Shown: positions 36,756-50,163 of the stretch, in pieces
How the letters are laid out: each line of letters starts with the position of its first letter
Numbering within the stretch: position 1 is the first letter of the stretch
Assembly: GCA_028532985.1 (NCBI GenBank)
Contig: JANCIK010000006.1
Span: forward strand, 1,798,001-1,862,000
From: Stropharia rugosoannulata
Taxonomy: Eukaryota; Basidiomycota; Agaricomycetes; Agaricales; Strophariaceae
Direction: 5' to 3'
Length of the DNA: 64,000 nucleotides
Position numbers and translations under genes: made by a program
The notes under the pieces: model-generated
What the model was told of the DNA's origin: nothing
What the model saw: the letters and a program-made list of their open reading frames with translations, nothing else
The model's database searches: none

Positions 36756-38274
36756 CTAGGGCTCTTGTAATTCTAGTTTTTGCTTTTTATCAGCGTTCAA
36801 TGACTCAGTATCTATCTCTGCCTTGCGCTTTGCAGGGGAAGCATCTCCGGTAAGCTCAACAGTCGGAACAACGATCTTCTTCTTCTTCTTGACGACTGAG
36901 GTCAGATCGTTGACAGGAACGGATGTCATGCTTGAAGAACCTCCCGAGCTGTTGTTGAGTACCGCATCCAGAGCTTTAGCTGCCAACTCAGGTGCACTGC
37001 CGTCAGCTGGCTTTTCGGGTAGTGTTTTCAGTTCTTCGACCTAGAATGATGGTGAGAATCTAACCATATGACAATGCTGGGTGCACATACCTTTAGAGCT
37101 AGGTCATCTTTGAGTCCCAATAGCTCTTTAATCTCGCTCTCAATTTGGGTCTTTGTCATGTTTTGCACATAATCGTCCCGAATTAGGTGGTTACCCAACG
37201 CTTTCCCTTTCCCTTTCGCGCTGTGGACATTATCAGACAGCGGCGGTAGTTGGCCTGCAAGACCAGCTTGTAGTTCAATCAGTCTGGCCTCTACGCTCTC
37301 AAGAGCCTTCTCGGCGTGATGGATGGCATCGGAGAGTCTACCGGACGTCAAATCCAGGACCATACTTAACTTGTAGTGAGCTTCTGCTATTTGACGAGAC
37401 GAAGTGGGGAGCAGGTCAAGCTTGAGGTCGAGGCCAGTTTTGAAATCAGAAATGGCCTGGTCAAACTTCTCTATAGATCAGTTAGTACGTCTTCCAGGAC
37501 GCAGGATGGTTTACACGCACCAGTCTCCAGCGAAACATCTCCCAGAGCAATGTATGTATCTGCAAGCTTGAGTTTTACTTCGCTATCGTCATCAGATTCA
37601 ACTTGCTTCGCATAAATTGCTCTAGCAAGGTCGAGGACTTCCCAGGCAGCGTTGAAGTCATCCTCCGGCTCCTCGTCGTCATGCCCGCCCTCTCCTTCGC
37701 CCTCGTCTTCGTGCTCTTCTTCCTCTTCTGTAGCTGCAAACAGATCTACGACATCATCCGCATCACCAGCAAAAGAAAGAATGGGAGCTGTCGTTCCTGA
37801 CCCCGAGCCAGAAGCTAAGAAATATTTCGTCAGCGCCAAAGTAGTCAATTGGTCAATTTGCAACCCACCTTGCGGTTCTGGCTCGGTCTCCGGTTGTTCT
37901 TTGCCGAGCACTGAGCTTTGTGATATAGCATTTTCAGTGAGTGCTTTTCCATACGAGAAATAGAGGTCTGCCACTTCTGGGGCATCGTCCCCGTGTTGTT
38001 TGGTGCTGCGCCACACAAAAACTCGTCAGATTAAGGGATGCACAACACGCGACTGATGCGCGCCGCACGCGACAAACGCGACTTACGCAATCTCCAGAGC
38101 AGCAGCATAGTGCTCCACTGCTTGTTCGTACTTCTCGAGAGCAAAGGCGCGCTTAGCCAGCTCGACGGAGCTTTGGACTGTGACAGTGGCGGATTCCGTA
38201 GCTTTGGGTGTCCTGCAGCAACTCGTTTGTGTGTTTATCATTTTCCAAGTAGTCTGGTACACTTACGAGGTCAT
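36756..38274 (-). CDS. NASP: NASP/Hif1/Sim3-type histone H3-H4 chaperone (SHNi-TPR)
   Basis: TPR chaperone that binds histone H3. The start codon exon is tiny (ATG ACC TC at 38274), splicing to TPKATESATVTVQSSVELAK. TPR1 includes RAFALEKYEQAVEHYAAALE, and TPR2 includes DAPEVADLYFSYGKALTENA. TPR2 and TPR3 are separated by a long acidic insertion (DLFAATEEEEEHEDEGEGE, then DDEEPEDD). TPR3 reads FNAAWEVLDLARAIYAKQVE and LKLADTYIALGDVSLETG, and the dimerising C-terminal helices include AIHHAEKALESVEARLIEL and LLGLKDDLALKVEEL. The acid-interrupted TPR is the hallmark of this family. The C-terminus is Lys-rich (VVKKKKKIVVPT, PAKRKAE), a probable nuclear localisation signal. Confidence in the family is high; fungal naming varies. 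Confidence 0.92.
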
Positions 38275-38606
38275 CTCAGCGCTTGGAAGTGTGTGTGAGA
38301 TATGGAAGAGGTATGTAGATGAAGAACAAAGTAGAGAAGTGGCAGTTGTGAAGTTGTAAATATAAAGAGTGTCGATGATGGTGAGAAAATGTCACGATAC
38401 CAAAAGCGGATTTATGAGGTCGAAGGTACGTACGCTTTGATAAGCAACTGAAAGTAATCAAGAATGTAAAGAATGGACATTTTAGCTCAGAACATCGCGA
38501 AGTACAAGGTATGTGAATGAGAACATGAAAGTGTTATGTACATATTAGAGAAATGTCCCAACGTCCCAAAGACCAAGCCCTGAGTACTCAGTTGTTCGAA
38601 AGCCTA
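38275..38606. other. Spacer between NASP start and adaptor-gene stop
   Basis: About 330 bp, AT-rich, upstream of the minus-strand NASP gene and downstream of the adaptor gene. It should carry the NASP promoter. No other feature was found. Confidence 0.4.
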
Positions 38607-41600
38607 TTAAATTAGTGAACTAGTGGCATTTTGTCGAGGTTGTTGAGAATTCCCCATCATACTTGTTCCAAAAGGGTGCCCTACGCTTGACGGCATTCCG
38701 GTTGCTGTAGGATGCAGGGCAAAAGACGATGTTCCAAGATTTGGAGTGCCACTTGGTATTGCGAGCCCTGCGGCCATGGAAGCCCTGAATGGATTAGCAG
38801 CCCCGCCACCAGTTATCTGTGGCCGAAGGCCAACACCCAGACTGCGCTGATTTGTTCCGTTTCCAAAACCACCTGATGCACCTGTTGGCGGGCTATTCAG
38901 GAAACTGTAGTTGTTACCTAGAGCACCGTTCGGGGGACTAAAAGAGGAACCGACAGGTGAATCCGATGTTATACCTGACCCCGGAGTTGCCGTAACACTG
39001 GATCCATTGTGGTTGGTAGTGCTCGGAAGTCCAGAGATCGGAGGTCCGGTGGTAGGTATTGATTCCACTAAAGAAGCTCCGAAAGAAGATGTTGGCTTGA
39101 ACGGTTTTAGACCGGCAAAGCCAGTAGAGTGTGAAGTGACTGCATTTGTGGTTTGGTTGTGAGTCGACGACAGCAAACTGCTAGCAGTGGTTGAGTACTG
39201 AGTCGACGACAACGACGTGTTGGCAGTATTTGTAGATCCTGCAGGCTGCGTGTATTGAGACGAAGAAAAGAGAGAACCAGGAAGCGTCGATCCTGTCTGG
39301 TTAGTGCTCATTGTGGTAGTGGTTGATGTATTCTGAGGCAGAATCTCACTACCGGTCGTCTTCGATTTACCTACAAACGCAAAGGACGAAGCAACGCTCG
39401 AAACATCGGTACCACCTGGACTAAGGGCACTATTGTTAAATGTCAGATTACTGGAACCAGCGAAGTTTGACTGTGGTAAAGCCTGTTGCTGTTGTGCCTG
39501 TTGTGGGGGCGACTGGTGCTGGTTGGTACTAAGACTGAGACCGCTCAAAGATAACTCAAAAAGAGTCGGCGGTTTAGGCACTGGCGGAGCAGCAACTGTG
39601 ATGGGTCCGAAGGGGTTTTTGGTCCCAGTCACATGTGTTTTGACTGGCTGAAGATTGGGTGACTGTGCTACCGTTGATGATAAAGGAGTCGAAGCAGGCC
39701 GTGCCGGTGCGCCGTCCGGTCCGCTTGAGCCTATAAACGAGGGTTTGGGTGTAGCGAACGTGGACGCAGACGAAAGACCTTGAGAATGAGAGTGCGAGGC
39801 GGATTCATTCATAAACGAAGACGAAATGACGAGACCGTTCTTGGTAGGGAGTGGCGGTATTTGACTTAAAAATTGACCTTGAACATTGGAACCGGTAAAT
39901 AAGGCTGCCCCTGTAGTTTGAGGGACGAGCATGCTTTGTCTGAAAGGATTGGAGCCTGTGGCCTGCGGCTGTAGTACACCAGTGAACCCGTTTTGTTGAA
40001 ACTGCTGGGATTGAGCCTGTACAACTCCAGTTTGCTGTACCGGAACAAACGTAGAAAAGGGACGATGCCCTGTTGGCTGAGCAGCTTGAGGAATTAGGAA
40101 ATTACCAAAAGGATTAGTGTGTTGGGGCATGATGAAGCCAGTTGGTTGTGTAGGTATCTGTGTTTGCTGAATGAAAGGCTGGCCGGTGGGCATCGTCGTC
40201 AAATGCGCAAAGGGGTTAGAGGAGCCTTGTTGGTGAAAGTATGCCACATTCGGGCTGAGAGGGCACTGCGTTAGCATAAATCAGACATTGAATTGACGGT
40301 TACGGCACCTGTTTGTATTAGGGTTAAACATGGTGGGCTGTTCTTCTTCTATAGCAGCGAAAAAGTCGTGAACGTCTCTACCGTCTTGCTTGTTGGCACG
40401 TGGAGCAGGGGACGACGTCTCCTTACTACCACTAGCAAATGATATTTTTGTGGGTGAAGAAGGTTTTCCATCAGCTAAGAAGAAAGAATGTAACTATACG
40501 AAGCATTACGAGAAAAATGAGCTTACATGTGCTGGAGGTAGTTGCGGAACCGTTCGGCTTAATCCCACGCTCTGCTGCCTCCTTATTTGTTCTGTATTCG
40601 ATACGATTCTGCTCAAAATTTGGATCTTCAAGATACTCCTGCAGAGCACCCGCCAATGAAACAGGGGCCTAATTCGCGCTCAGGATAATTCAAAAGAACG
40701 TAAAGCAATAATCACCCACATGTCTCAAGTTAGGTATCGAGACATTCAGTAAATTTTGCAGCTTTTTGGCCACCCCAAGGTACTCGACAACATGTTCAGT
40801 CTGCTTGCAGAAATGCCGGTAAATTTTCAGTGCTTCGGCTGCGTCAACTCGAGACATTTCAAAATAATGTTCTAAGGGCAACGGTAGGTAAATAAGTTGG
40901 AAATTTTGATGATAACGTACCCAATACGTTGATAACACCTTCGTTTCCAGCTTGGAAAAGTATTAAAAGATCCTTCACTAGCATACGCAGTGCAGTGATG
41001 GTAAGCTCGTCTTCGAGGTCGTCGAGGTAGAACTAGAATATTGTGAGCTGCATAAAAGTGAAGGTAACGATGTGGTCGCACTCTGCATTCCACCAGTGCG
41101 TCAATCATCGCATGAACTGCTTTCGTTTCTCTAAGAAGACCTTTCTCGACCGTCATAGAACGCAGTTTACGTCCCATGATGGTCTTGCTCCTTGCTGGTG
41201 CTGACGCGCTTCCTTTAATGTTGCGATCCTTCCTGCCACGATACCCTTCCTCTTCCGCATTCACAGAGTTTCGCATATCCCGGTTTGTGTCTGCCTGTAC
41301 TCTTATAGCATCGTGCTTCAGGTCTCTGTAGGCACGAATCCTCGAATCGAGATACAATGCATAGTTCTGCAAATTCTGCGGGGCAGCATATCCTGTATAA
41401 ATACCGTAAGGTAGGCTTAACATAATCACATCTCGCGAGTCACATACCATCCCAGTTCATTGCAGCAACACTTCTTAGTCCTAGGACAGCATTCGAAGAC
41501 AGGTAACTCAAAACATTATCAGTGGCTCCATTTCGTATCATTGTATGCAAGACGATAAGGGCCTTGAATACAATCTGAAAGGTAAAGATTCGACCGTGAA

Positions 41601-41854
41601 CATATGTTAGAAATTTTGATGACGAATAACGGACAATGGCATTGGGCTCCCTCAGTCGCGGAGACAAAGCTTTGAAAACATCATGGACTGCACCGTCGTC
41701 CGACCAGGTTGCTGCAATGATGGGGTCTATATACTACACGGACCCTAAGTCTGGTAAAGAACCATAACTAACAATTGGAAGGACTCACTTTAGCCTTTGG
41801 TGCAGCAGCCTTTGGCTTACAGGCCAATTTGACGATCTTGTCGAAATTGGACAT
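38607..41854 (-). CDS. YAP1802: AP180/CALM-type clathrin assembly protein (ANTH domain)
   Basis: Endocytic adaptor that binds PI(4,5)P2 and recruits clathrin. The N-terminus MSNFDKIVKLACKPK with the basic KAKY junction is the lipid-binding ANTH start. ANTH continues with KALSPRLREPNAIV, VFKALIVLHTMIRNGATDNV, ALYLDSRIRAYRDLKHDAIR, GLLRETKAVHAMIDALVECR, ITALRMLVKDLLILFQAGNE, INVLEHYFEMSRVDAAEALK and IYRHFCKQTEHVVEYLGVAK. After about residue 330 the protein is a long disordered Ser/Thr/Gln/Pro tail, mostly in one exon (38607-40277). This tail holds five NPF motifs, which bind EH-domain proteins such as Pan1/Ede1. It also holds many LxxQxTG-type motifs, the Prk1/Ark1 kinase consensus. Several introns lie in the ANTH half. 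Symbol by similarity; paralogue choice (1801 or 1802) is arbitrary. Confidence 0.93.
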
Positions 41855-43409
41855 GTTGCGGAAGGAGAGACTGGGCTAACTATGCGGTGAACACCAGGGT
41901 AAGCATTGAGCAGTCCGAGGTTAGAACGTTGATTGAAACTCAGCAAGTCATGTGTAACTGCGAACATAGAGTCAAATTTGCTCCTAACTTGGTCCCAACC
42001 GCCAAATGGCCAACATCTGGCCACACAATCAATACGTTTGTTTACACTTGCAGAACTTGATGTATCTCGAAGCTGGACCTCTAAATCTCGTAATGACTGG
42101 AGCTCAAGCAGGTACTCACTATTAAGCCGCGGTGAACAAATGCGGCGGCATGATCTCATAATGTATCTGCTTCGCACTGATGCCTTTATGCTATACCTTC
42201 TTCCGAACTTCCGTATTTTCCGTTTGTGTCCTGCATACACTAGGATTTTCAAGGCATTCAATAGATCGGTGCGCTTTCAATGTATGTTTTGGCCAACCTA
42301 CTGACACCATTGTTTCAATCGTCAAGTTTCCATTAAATGTTTGCCAATCTTTGACAATCGACTGGGCCGTCCGCGTCTGAAATTATTACTTGAAATGTAC
42401 CTTTTCTATGTGTAGTTTTTGATAAGACAAAGGTAGCAGTGTATCACTGGACAAAGAATGAATGGGAATGGAGGAAGCTAAGGAGTATCACGAGTTATCG
42501 CAAAATGTAAGTCCATTTGAAATTAGCGCCAGTCTCATTTACGCGTTATGTAAATTACTCAAATGAAATTAGGATGACTGTCCCTTGACCTCGCTTGACC
42601 CACCGTCCTGTGATCTACTCCCTTCTACTTTGCAAAGATGCAGCATAGTACTGTACGCGTCATTCCACATTAGTATGCCATCTTCACTGATCTTTTCATG
42701 AGATTTCTTCCTAATGTTGTTCTCGATGTTCGGCTGTGGCGCTCATGCTATGCCTCATCTACACATCACCACCCAGGAATACTAGCAAGTGCTTATGCCT
42801 CCAAGGCTGCACGGAAGGCACTGGAAGGCGTCTATTATGCCTGTCTATGCACAACGACATCATACGCCAAGGCCCATTCCGGTACCTAAGGTAGCCTAAG
42901 GAGGACCCCCGAATATCCCCTGGGAGGTCTGTTTGGGCTGGCGAAATGCATACATTCGGGGGTCCTGCCTAAGGTCTCCTAAGTTTCGTTTCACGGATGG
43001 CCACGGTGCATTTCGGTCTTCCGCTTAAAGCCGTGCATCTGACATACGCCGGTTCCTTCCACCGTTGCCAAAGTATACATTGAGGATTTAAAGCGCCTTT
43101 TTATAGGTTTATACCCTCTGTACAGTTATGTGTTAAGGTGTAAGTAGCTCAATGTGGTTCCTGATGTAGCTACATCCATCATTAACCATGTGTCATATTT
43201 TAGATTGGAAATTATTTTTCTCCAAACCTCAGAGATGACTATCGGGCATGAAAAAGATACGAATGCGTTTCGCAGTCGAGCTCGAAATTTGGGCCTGTAG
43301 ATTGGGCCGTGTTCGGCTCAATTCAAAATGCACACACCAAATTTGGATGCCGGGCCGCGTGATGCGGTAAAATCATGAACATTGACTGTCACAAGATGAT
43401 GTTCACCGT
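41855..43409. promoter_or_regulatory. Large divergent intergenic region between AP180-type gene and GUT1
   Basis: About 1.55 kb with no convincing coding sequence on either strand; it is the longest gene-free stretch in the window. It holds the promoters of two divergent genes and the CCTAAG-flanked inverted repeat described separately. Confidence 0.5.
42885..42983. repeat. 13-bp perfect inverted repeat flanked by paired CCTAAG motifs
   Basis: Arms AGGACCCCCGAAT (42902-42914) and ATTCGGGGGTCCT (42954-42966) are perfect reverse complements around a 39-nt loop. Two CCTAAG copies lie left of the arms (42885, 42895) and two lie right of them (42968, 42978). On each side they are exactly 10 bp apart and in the same orientation. 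Confidence 0.75.
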
Positions 43410-45618
<2,209 letters not shown>

Positions 45619-45795
45619 TTGGCATTGGCCTCTTGAAAAGAAAACAGATCGCCGCCATGAAGTTATACAATGATTGCAGTATCTTTTGTGTTGTCTAGTC
45701 ATTCTAATCACTGTAAATTAACTCATGATATGCATACATACCAGTTTTGATGGGAATAGGAAAAAAGTCAAAAATCAAGGGTTGCGACAGAATTC

Positions 45796-48066
45796 TTATC
45801 TGCCAAACTTTTTTAATGGGTCTGACTTCTTCCCACCGCGCTCACCGCGCCCTCCACTTCCGCTACCACGTCCACCGCGTCCACGGCCTCGACTTTTGCC
45901 TCGAGAAGAATCTCGTTTGAATGGGACGAATCCTTTCTGTGTAGTCGGTTGGCTGGTCACATTGTCTTGCTCCCCTGTTACAGGAACTATGCGGGGTAGA
46001 AGGTATTGAGGGACATGTTTCATGTGTGGTTGTAATCGAGTGGGATGTAAGGGTTTATCGTGCCTCAAAAATTCAAGATCCAGAGGGTTATCTTCAAAGT
46101 GTGCCTGATATACAAAGAAGACAGCAAAAATGGATTAATAATACCGGCGAGGACATAGTTATGAGCATCGCTCACCTTGAGTTTATCTGAGTTCAGAATT
46201 TCCGATTTCAACTCCTTTATCCTTGCTTCGCGAATAGCGGATCTCGTTACGCTTCGCAGAGCATCTTCCATACGGTATCGGAATGCCTCAACTTGCTTCA
46301 TGTCGAACTTGAAATCTTTTATTTTGCTGCCACGCGCGCCTTGTTCTTTCTCGATCTTGCTAAATACTACTTCGTCCTTCTCTGAGCTCGGTAGACATCC
46401 AACGACTTTATTCTTTCCCCAAAGTTCTTTGGGGACGACAAAAGACAGTGACATGCCTGTCCGGCCTGCTCTTGCCGTGCGACCGACTCTGTGAATATAT
46501 GACCGCGATGTAGTTGGTAGGTCGAAGTTCAGGACGCAGGCAACATCAACGAAATCAACGCCGCGGGTGACGCCGTACTCCTTGTCTTTACTTTTATCTT
46601 TGCGATCTCGCTTTCGTGATTCGTTCGGAACAAGGGAAGCATCACGTTTGCGCTTATTGGAAGTAGGTGCAGTAGAAGAAGGTTCCATAGGCTCCCGTTG
46701 AGTCGACGTGACTGAAACGCATGAGTATCATAACTTTTTCGTGAAAGAGCATGGAATAATTACATTCTTCTTCCTCTGTCTCTTCATTCTCCTCCTCTTG
46801 GTCAGTGTCATACTCAATATGTGCATCACTCTCATCGGTGGCGATAATATAGTCATAGACTCCTTTGTTAAATTCTTGTACGACATGATATCTAGAGGGA
46901 AGATCAGAAAGGTCAACGGCATGTTTTCGTATTATTCACCTTGAATTAAGCGGCAGTTCGGAATTGAGAACACAAGTCTTGATAAAGAATTGTTCCAGGA
47001 AAAGCTTCAGACGATAGCTACGATCTACATCATTGACGAAGATAATGCATTTTCCACGGATGAGTTTGAGCTTCAAAATAACGTATAAGAGGAGGAATTT
47101 ATCGACTTCAGAACATCTGTTTCAGGTAAGTTATTATTCGCATCCACTATGACATAGTGAGAAATCAGACCTGACAGAATATTGGCTGAGTAAAGCAGCT
47201 TCGTCTTCGTCTTCTTCCAGCTTCAAAATAGCCTGATGGAAAAGCAAAGGTTGAGTGTATAGATTTAGATAGCGTAACTACACATACGGGGTTCCGCAGG
47301 GTAAGTCCTTTCAGTTGTTCAACATCTTCCGTCATAGTCGCACTCATTAAAAAGGATTGGTAAACCCTAGGAAGATGACTTCCTCCGAGGATCTCCCTAA
47401 TGTCTTCATCATGACCGTATGAGAATATGAGGTCGGCCTCATCAATCACCAGAGATTCAAGAGACGAGAGGGACAGAACTTTGGACTGCAGCAGGTTTAA
47501 TGTTCTCGAGGGTGTAGAGATGATTATGTCTGGTTTATTTGACAAGAGAGCTCTGATAACAAGTGAGAAAGAGAAAGAAAAAACATAGGCTGGATATACA
47601 TACCGTTGAATGTGTGAAGCAGTGTCGGATGCAACATTAGAGACAGTAACTTCTTCATCACAATACGCAATCAGACCCTTCAAGTACTTATATACCTGCT
47701 CCGATAGCTCGCGGGTTGGTACAAGAATGAGGGCACGCGTAGCTTGTCCATTGTCGTCTTCATGGGCTACAGTCTGGGAGGGACATCAGCGGTATAAAAT
47801 AAGACTTGGAAGCAAAACATACCCACAGTTTTCGAGCGAAGAATTTTCTGCACTACAGGTATACAATAGGCTGCAGTTTTGCCGCTACCCGTGCGTGCTC
47901 GTGCAAGTACATCGCGGCCGTCGAGGCCAAGTGGAATGGCTTTCGCCTGGACAAGAGTCGGCCGCGCAAAACCAGCATCAGCTAAGGCACGAAGAATCCT
48001 TGAGTCAAGGACGTGAGATAATGAGGCAAAGGTAGCCTGCTTGTCTACTAGACGTGATTCGACCAT
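45796..48066 (-). CDS. DBP9: DBP9/DDX56-type DEAD-box RNA helicase
   Basis: Nucleolar ATP-dependent RNA helicase for 60S subunit assembly. Start [20 protein letters not shown]. The Q motif and motif I read [20 protein letters not shown] and [20 protein letters not shown]. Motif Ia is [18 protein letters not shown]. Ib is [14 protein letters not shown], motif [18 protein letters not shown], motif [17 protein letters not shown], then [20 protein letters not shown] and [10 protein letters not shown]. Motifs V and VI are [20 protein letters not shown] and [17 protein letters not shown]. The sequence between [10 protein letters not shown] and GVTRG carries an acidic/basic insertion ([22 protein letters not shown]), as in Dbp9 orthologues. 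The C-terminus is a Gly/Arg tail ending PLKKFGR. About eight introns. The start is chosen because the frame upstream lacks conserved sequence. Confidence 0.93.
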
Positions 48067-48467
48067 TTCATGAAGGCGGGATAATTCCAAGATAATTCTG
48101 AAGTTAAGGACGCGGCAGCTGAGCTTGATTTCAAAAACAAAACAAAGATTACGTAATAAACCATGATCCAATTTTAGCATCGATTTAACGTTAATTCCTC
48201 TCAAATCTTGCTCAAGTCGCTCAAATCATCGTAAGACGTGAGCACAGTTGTAAACCAGCATGCAGTGGTATATTGGGATAAGTATTACATATACCAAGGA
48301 GGTAAGTGTCGCGGAAAGGCGGGAAGATTAGGTACGCACTGTTACTTACGTAATTGCTTTTCTCAAAAGCAATTATCTAATAACAAGCAATGAGTCAACC
48401 AATGCCATCATCTTAAATTATTGCATTCTCTAATCAAGTCTCTCAGTTGCACTATCATCTCTGCACT
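48067..48467. promoter_or_regulatory. Divergent promoter region DBP9 / ZNHIT2
   Basis: About 400 bp between two start codons. It holds a perfect 11-bp hairpin (48351-48375), listed separately. No coding sequence is supported; the minus-strand frame reaching 48204 is probably 5' UTR read-through. Confidence 0.5.
48351..48375. repeat. Perfect 11-bp hairpin with 3-nt loop
   Basis: TAATTGCTTTT at 48351-48361 is followed by the loop CTC and its exact reverse complement AAAAGCAATTA at 48365-48375. It lies 93 bp before the ZNHIT2 start and about 285 bp from the DBP9 start. Confidence 0.8.
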
Positions 48468-49995
48468 ATGTTAACACGGTCGTCATCTAAAGCATCAGCT
48501 CTTACAGAAGGAGATATTTTAGTTGATAAAGTAACATGTCGATTGTGGGTCTTCTGTACTCACGCATGGTTTTGCTGAAGTTGTACTGAAAGTTCAAATT
48601 CATAGATGTCGAAGACAATTTGCCAAATACACTTGCCCAGAATGCAATGTGCCATACTGCTCCCTCACCTGCTACAGATCACAGGTGCGTACGTTGATCT
48701 GTACACGGTATCAAATATTAAAAGCGGCAGTTGTGCTAATTCTGAGGAAAGGCTCATGCGCAATGTTCTGAGGGTTTTTATAAGATACAGATCGAGAATG
48801 ACATCAACTTTGACCCTATCAAAAATCAGCAAGAAAGAGAAAAGATTTTTCAACTTCTGAAGAACTTTGAAGACGAGTCTTTAAAGGAAGTTGACCTACA
48901 GGTAGAAGACGAGGAGGGCCAAGACATCGCAGAGAGACTGGGCAATGTCGACCTTGGTGGGTGTTAGTTACTTCCTACTACACGTTTTGATTCATCTTTC
49001 TGCAGCTTCAACTTCGCCTGAAGATTTATGGGCTGTGCTCACCTCAGCAGAGCGAACGAAATTTATGAAAATGTACAATGATCCGTCAAGCGAATTGGCG
49101 CAGCAACTTCTGTCAAACGAGCTGTTGAATAATGAGATTCTTGAGCCCTGGTGGGAGTGTCCAAACGTTATTGAGGATGATGAAACTGTAGGATCTTCTC
49201 GCAATCAGTCAACGGGTTATCAATATGGCGAAAGACCGTCCTTGGTTGTTATCCCAGAGAGGATGCTCAAGCCTTCACAGCCCAGGCGCTCGCTGGTGTA
49301 TAACACATGCTCCATATGGTCAGACCTTGGGTTATCTTATTCGTATAACAATTTCCTGATTACATTCCATCAGTATCTCATATGCATACATCACCCGTCG
49401 CCTTGGGACTTCTCCTCTGTCCAATCTCAAGCCGGATAATGTTGACTATCATGAGGCTCGGCGCTTAATGGCCAAATTGGTTCCTTTTTTAACAGACCGA
49501 AAGTCTACAACTGTCCACCCGAATTTAGCAGCAGTAATCGTCGACTTTTGGTCAAAGTTCGATTTAGTACGTCCATCCTTGCCCTTTTATATCTGTTAAA
49601 ATCCCATTCCATTTGTGCAGGGTATAATGACGGATGACCTGTTTATTATGTTGCTGCGCGACTTAAAGTGTTTGATGAAGCGACTCCTTATTACCCAAGA
49701 AAACTCTACCTCTGGTGAACTGCAACATCCAACGAGCACGGTTATGATCGGCCACCCTCACAGTATGATGCTCTTGGTCCTTTCAGACCTGTACCATATG
49801 TTTTCAAGTAGCCGGGGCCACGCAACCAAAAATGAAGACAGTCACACATGCCACAAAATCTTGTTCTATGCTGCGCACATAGCAAACATCCCGCATATGG
49901 TGCTAGATTCCGTGGTGTATGAAGTTGCCCTGCAAGAGAAAGCGTACAGTAGTAGGATAAATATTGCTGTCAATGAGGCAATGGTCCATGGATGA
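48468..49995 (+). CDS. ZNHIT2: ZNHIT2-like HIT-type zinc-finger protein
   Basis: In animals ZNHIT2 works with the R2TP chaperone in U5 snRNP assembly. The first exon ends in CRL. Splicing at the GTGGGT donor restores CRLCRRQFAKYTCPECNVPY, then CSLTCYRSQAHAQCSEGFYK, which is a complete HIT finger with its Cys pairs. Downstream: LLKNFEDESLKEVDLQVED, DLWAVLTSAERTKFMKMYND and LEPWWECPNVI. A splice restores NTCSICISYAYITRRLGTSP, and the end reads LDSVVYEVALQEKAYSSRIN. The LTxxERxxF block and the LxPWW motif are characteristic of ZNHIT2 rather than other HIT proteins. Six or so exons. It diverges from DBP9. Confidence 0.9.
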
Positions 49996-50163
49996 TGGAG
50001 ACAAAAGTATACGCCATCTGACTGGGAGGGTACTCGTAATAAAGACACGTGATGTCAAGAGAGATGAAGAGAACCCGAGCAGTCGTTCCGCTCGTTACGA
50101 TAAAAAACAGACATTTCGTCTCTTGTCATCGTCCGCCTCTTTTCCTCCACGCCTGAGTCCACC

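Noticed and set aside
41785..42261. 158-codon minus-strand frame upstream of and overlapping the AP180-like start
   Set aside because: Composition is not protein-like, and it overlaps the confirmed first exon in a different frame.
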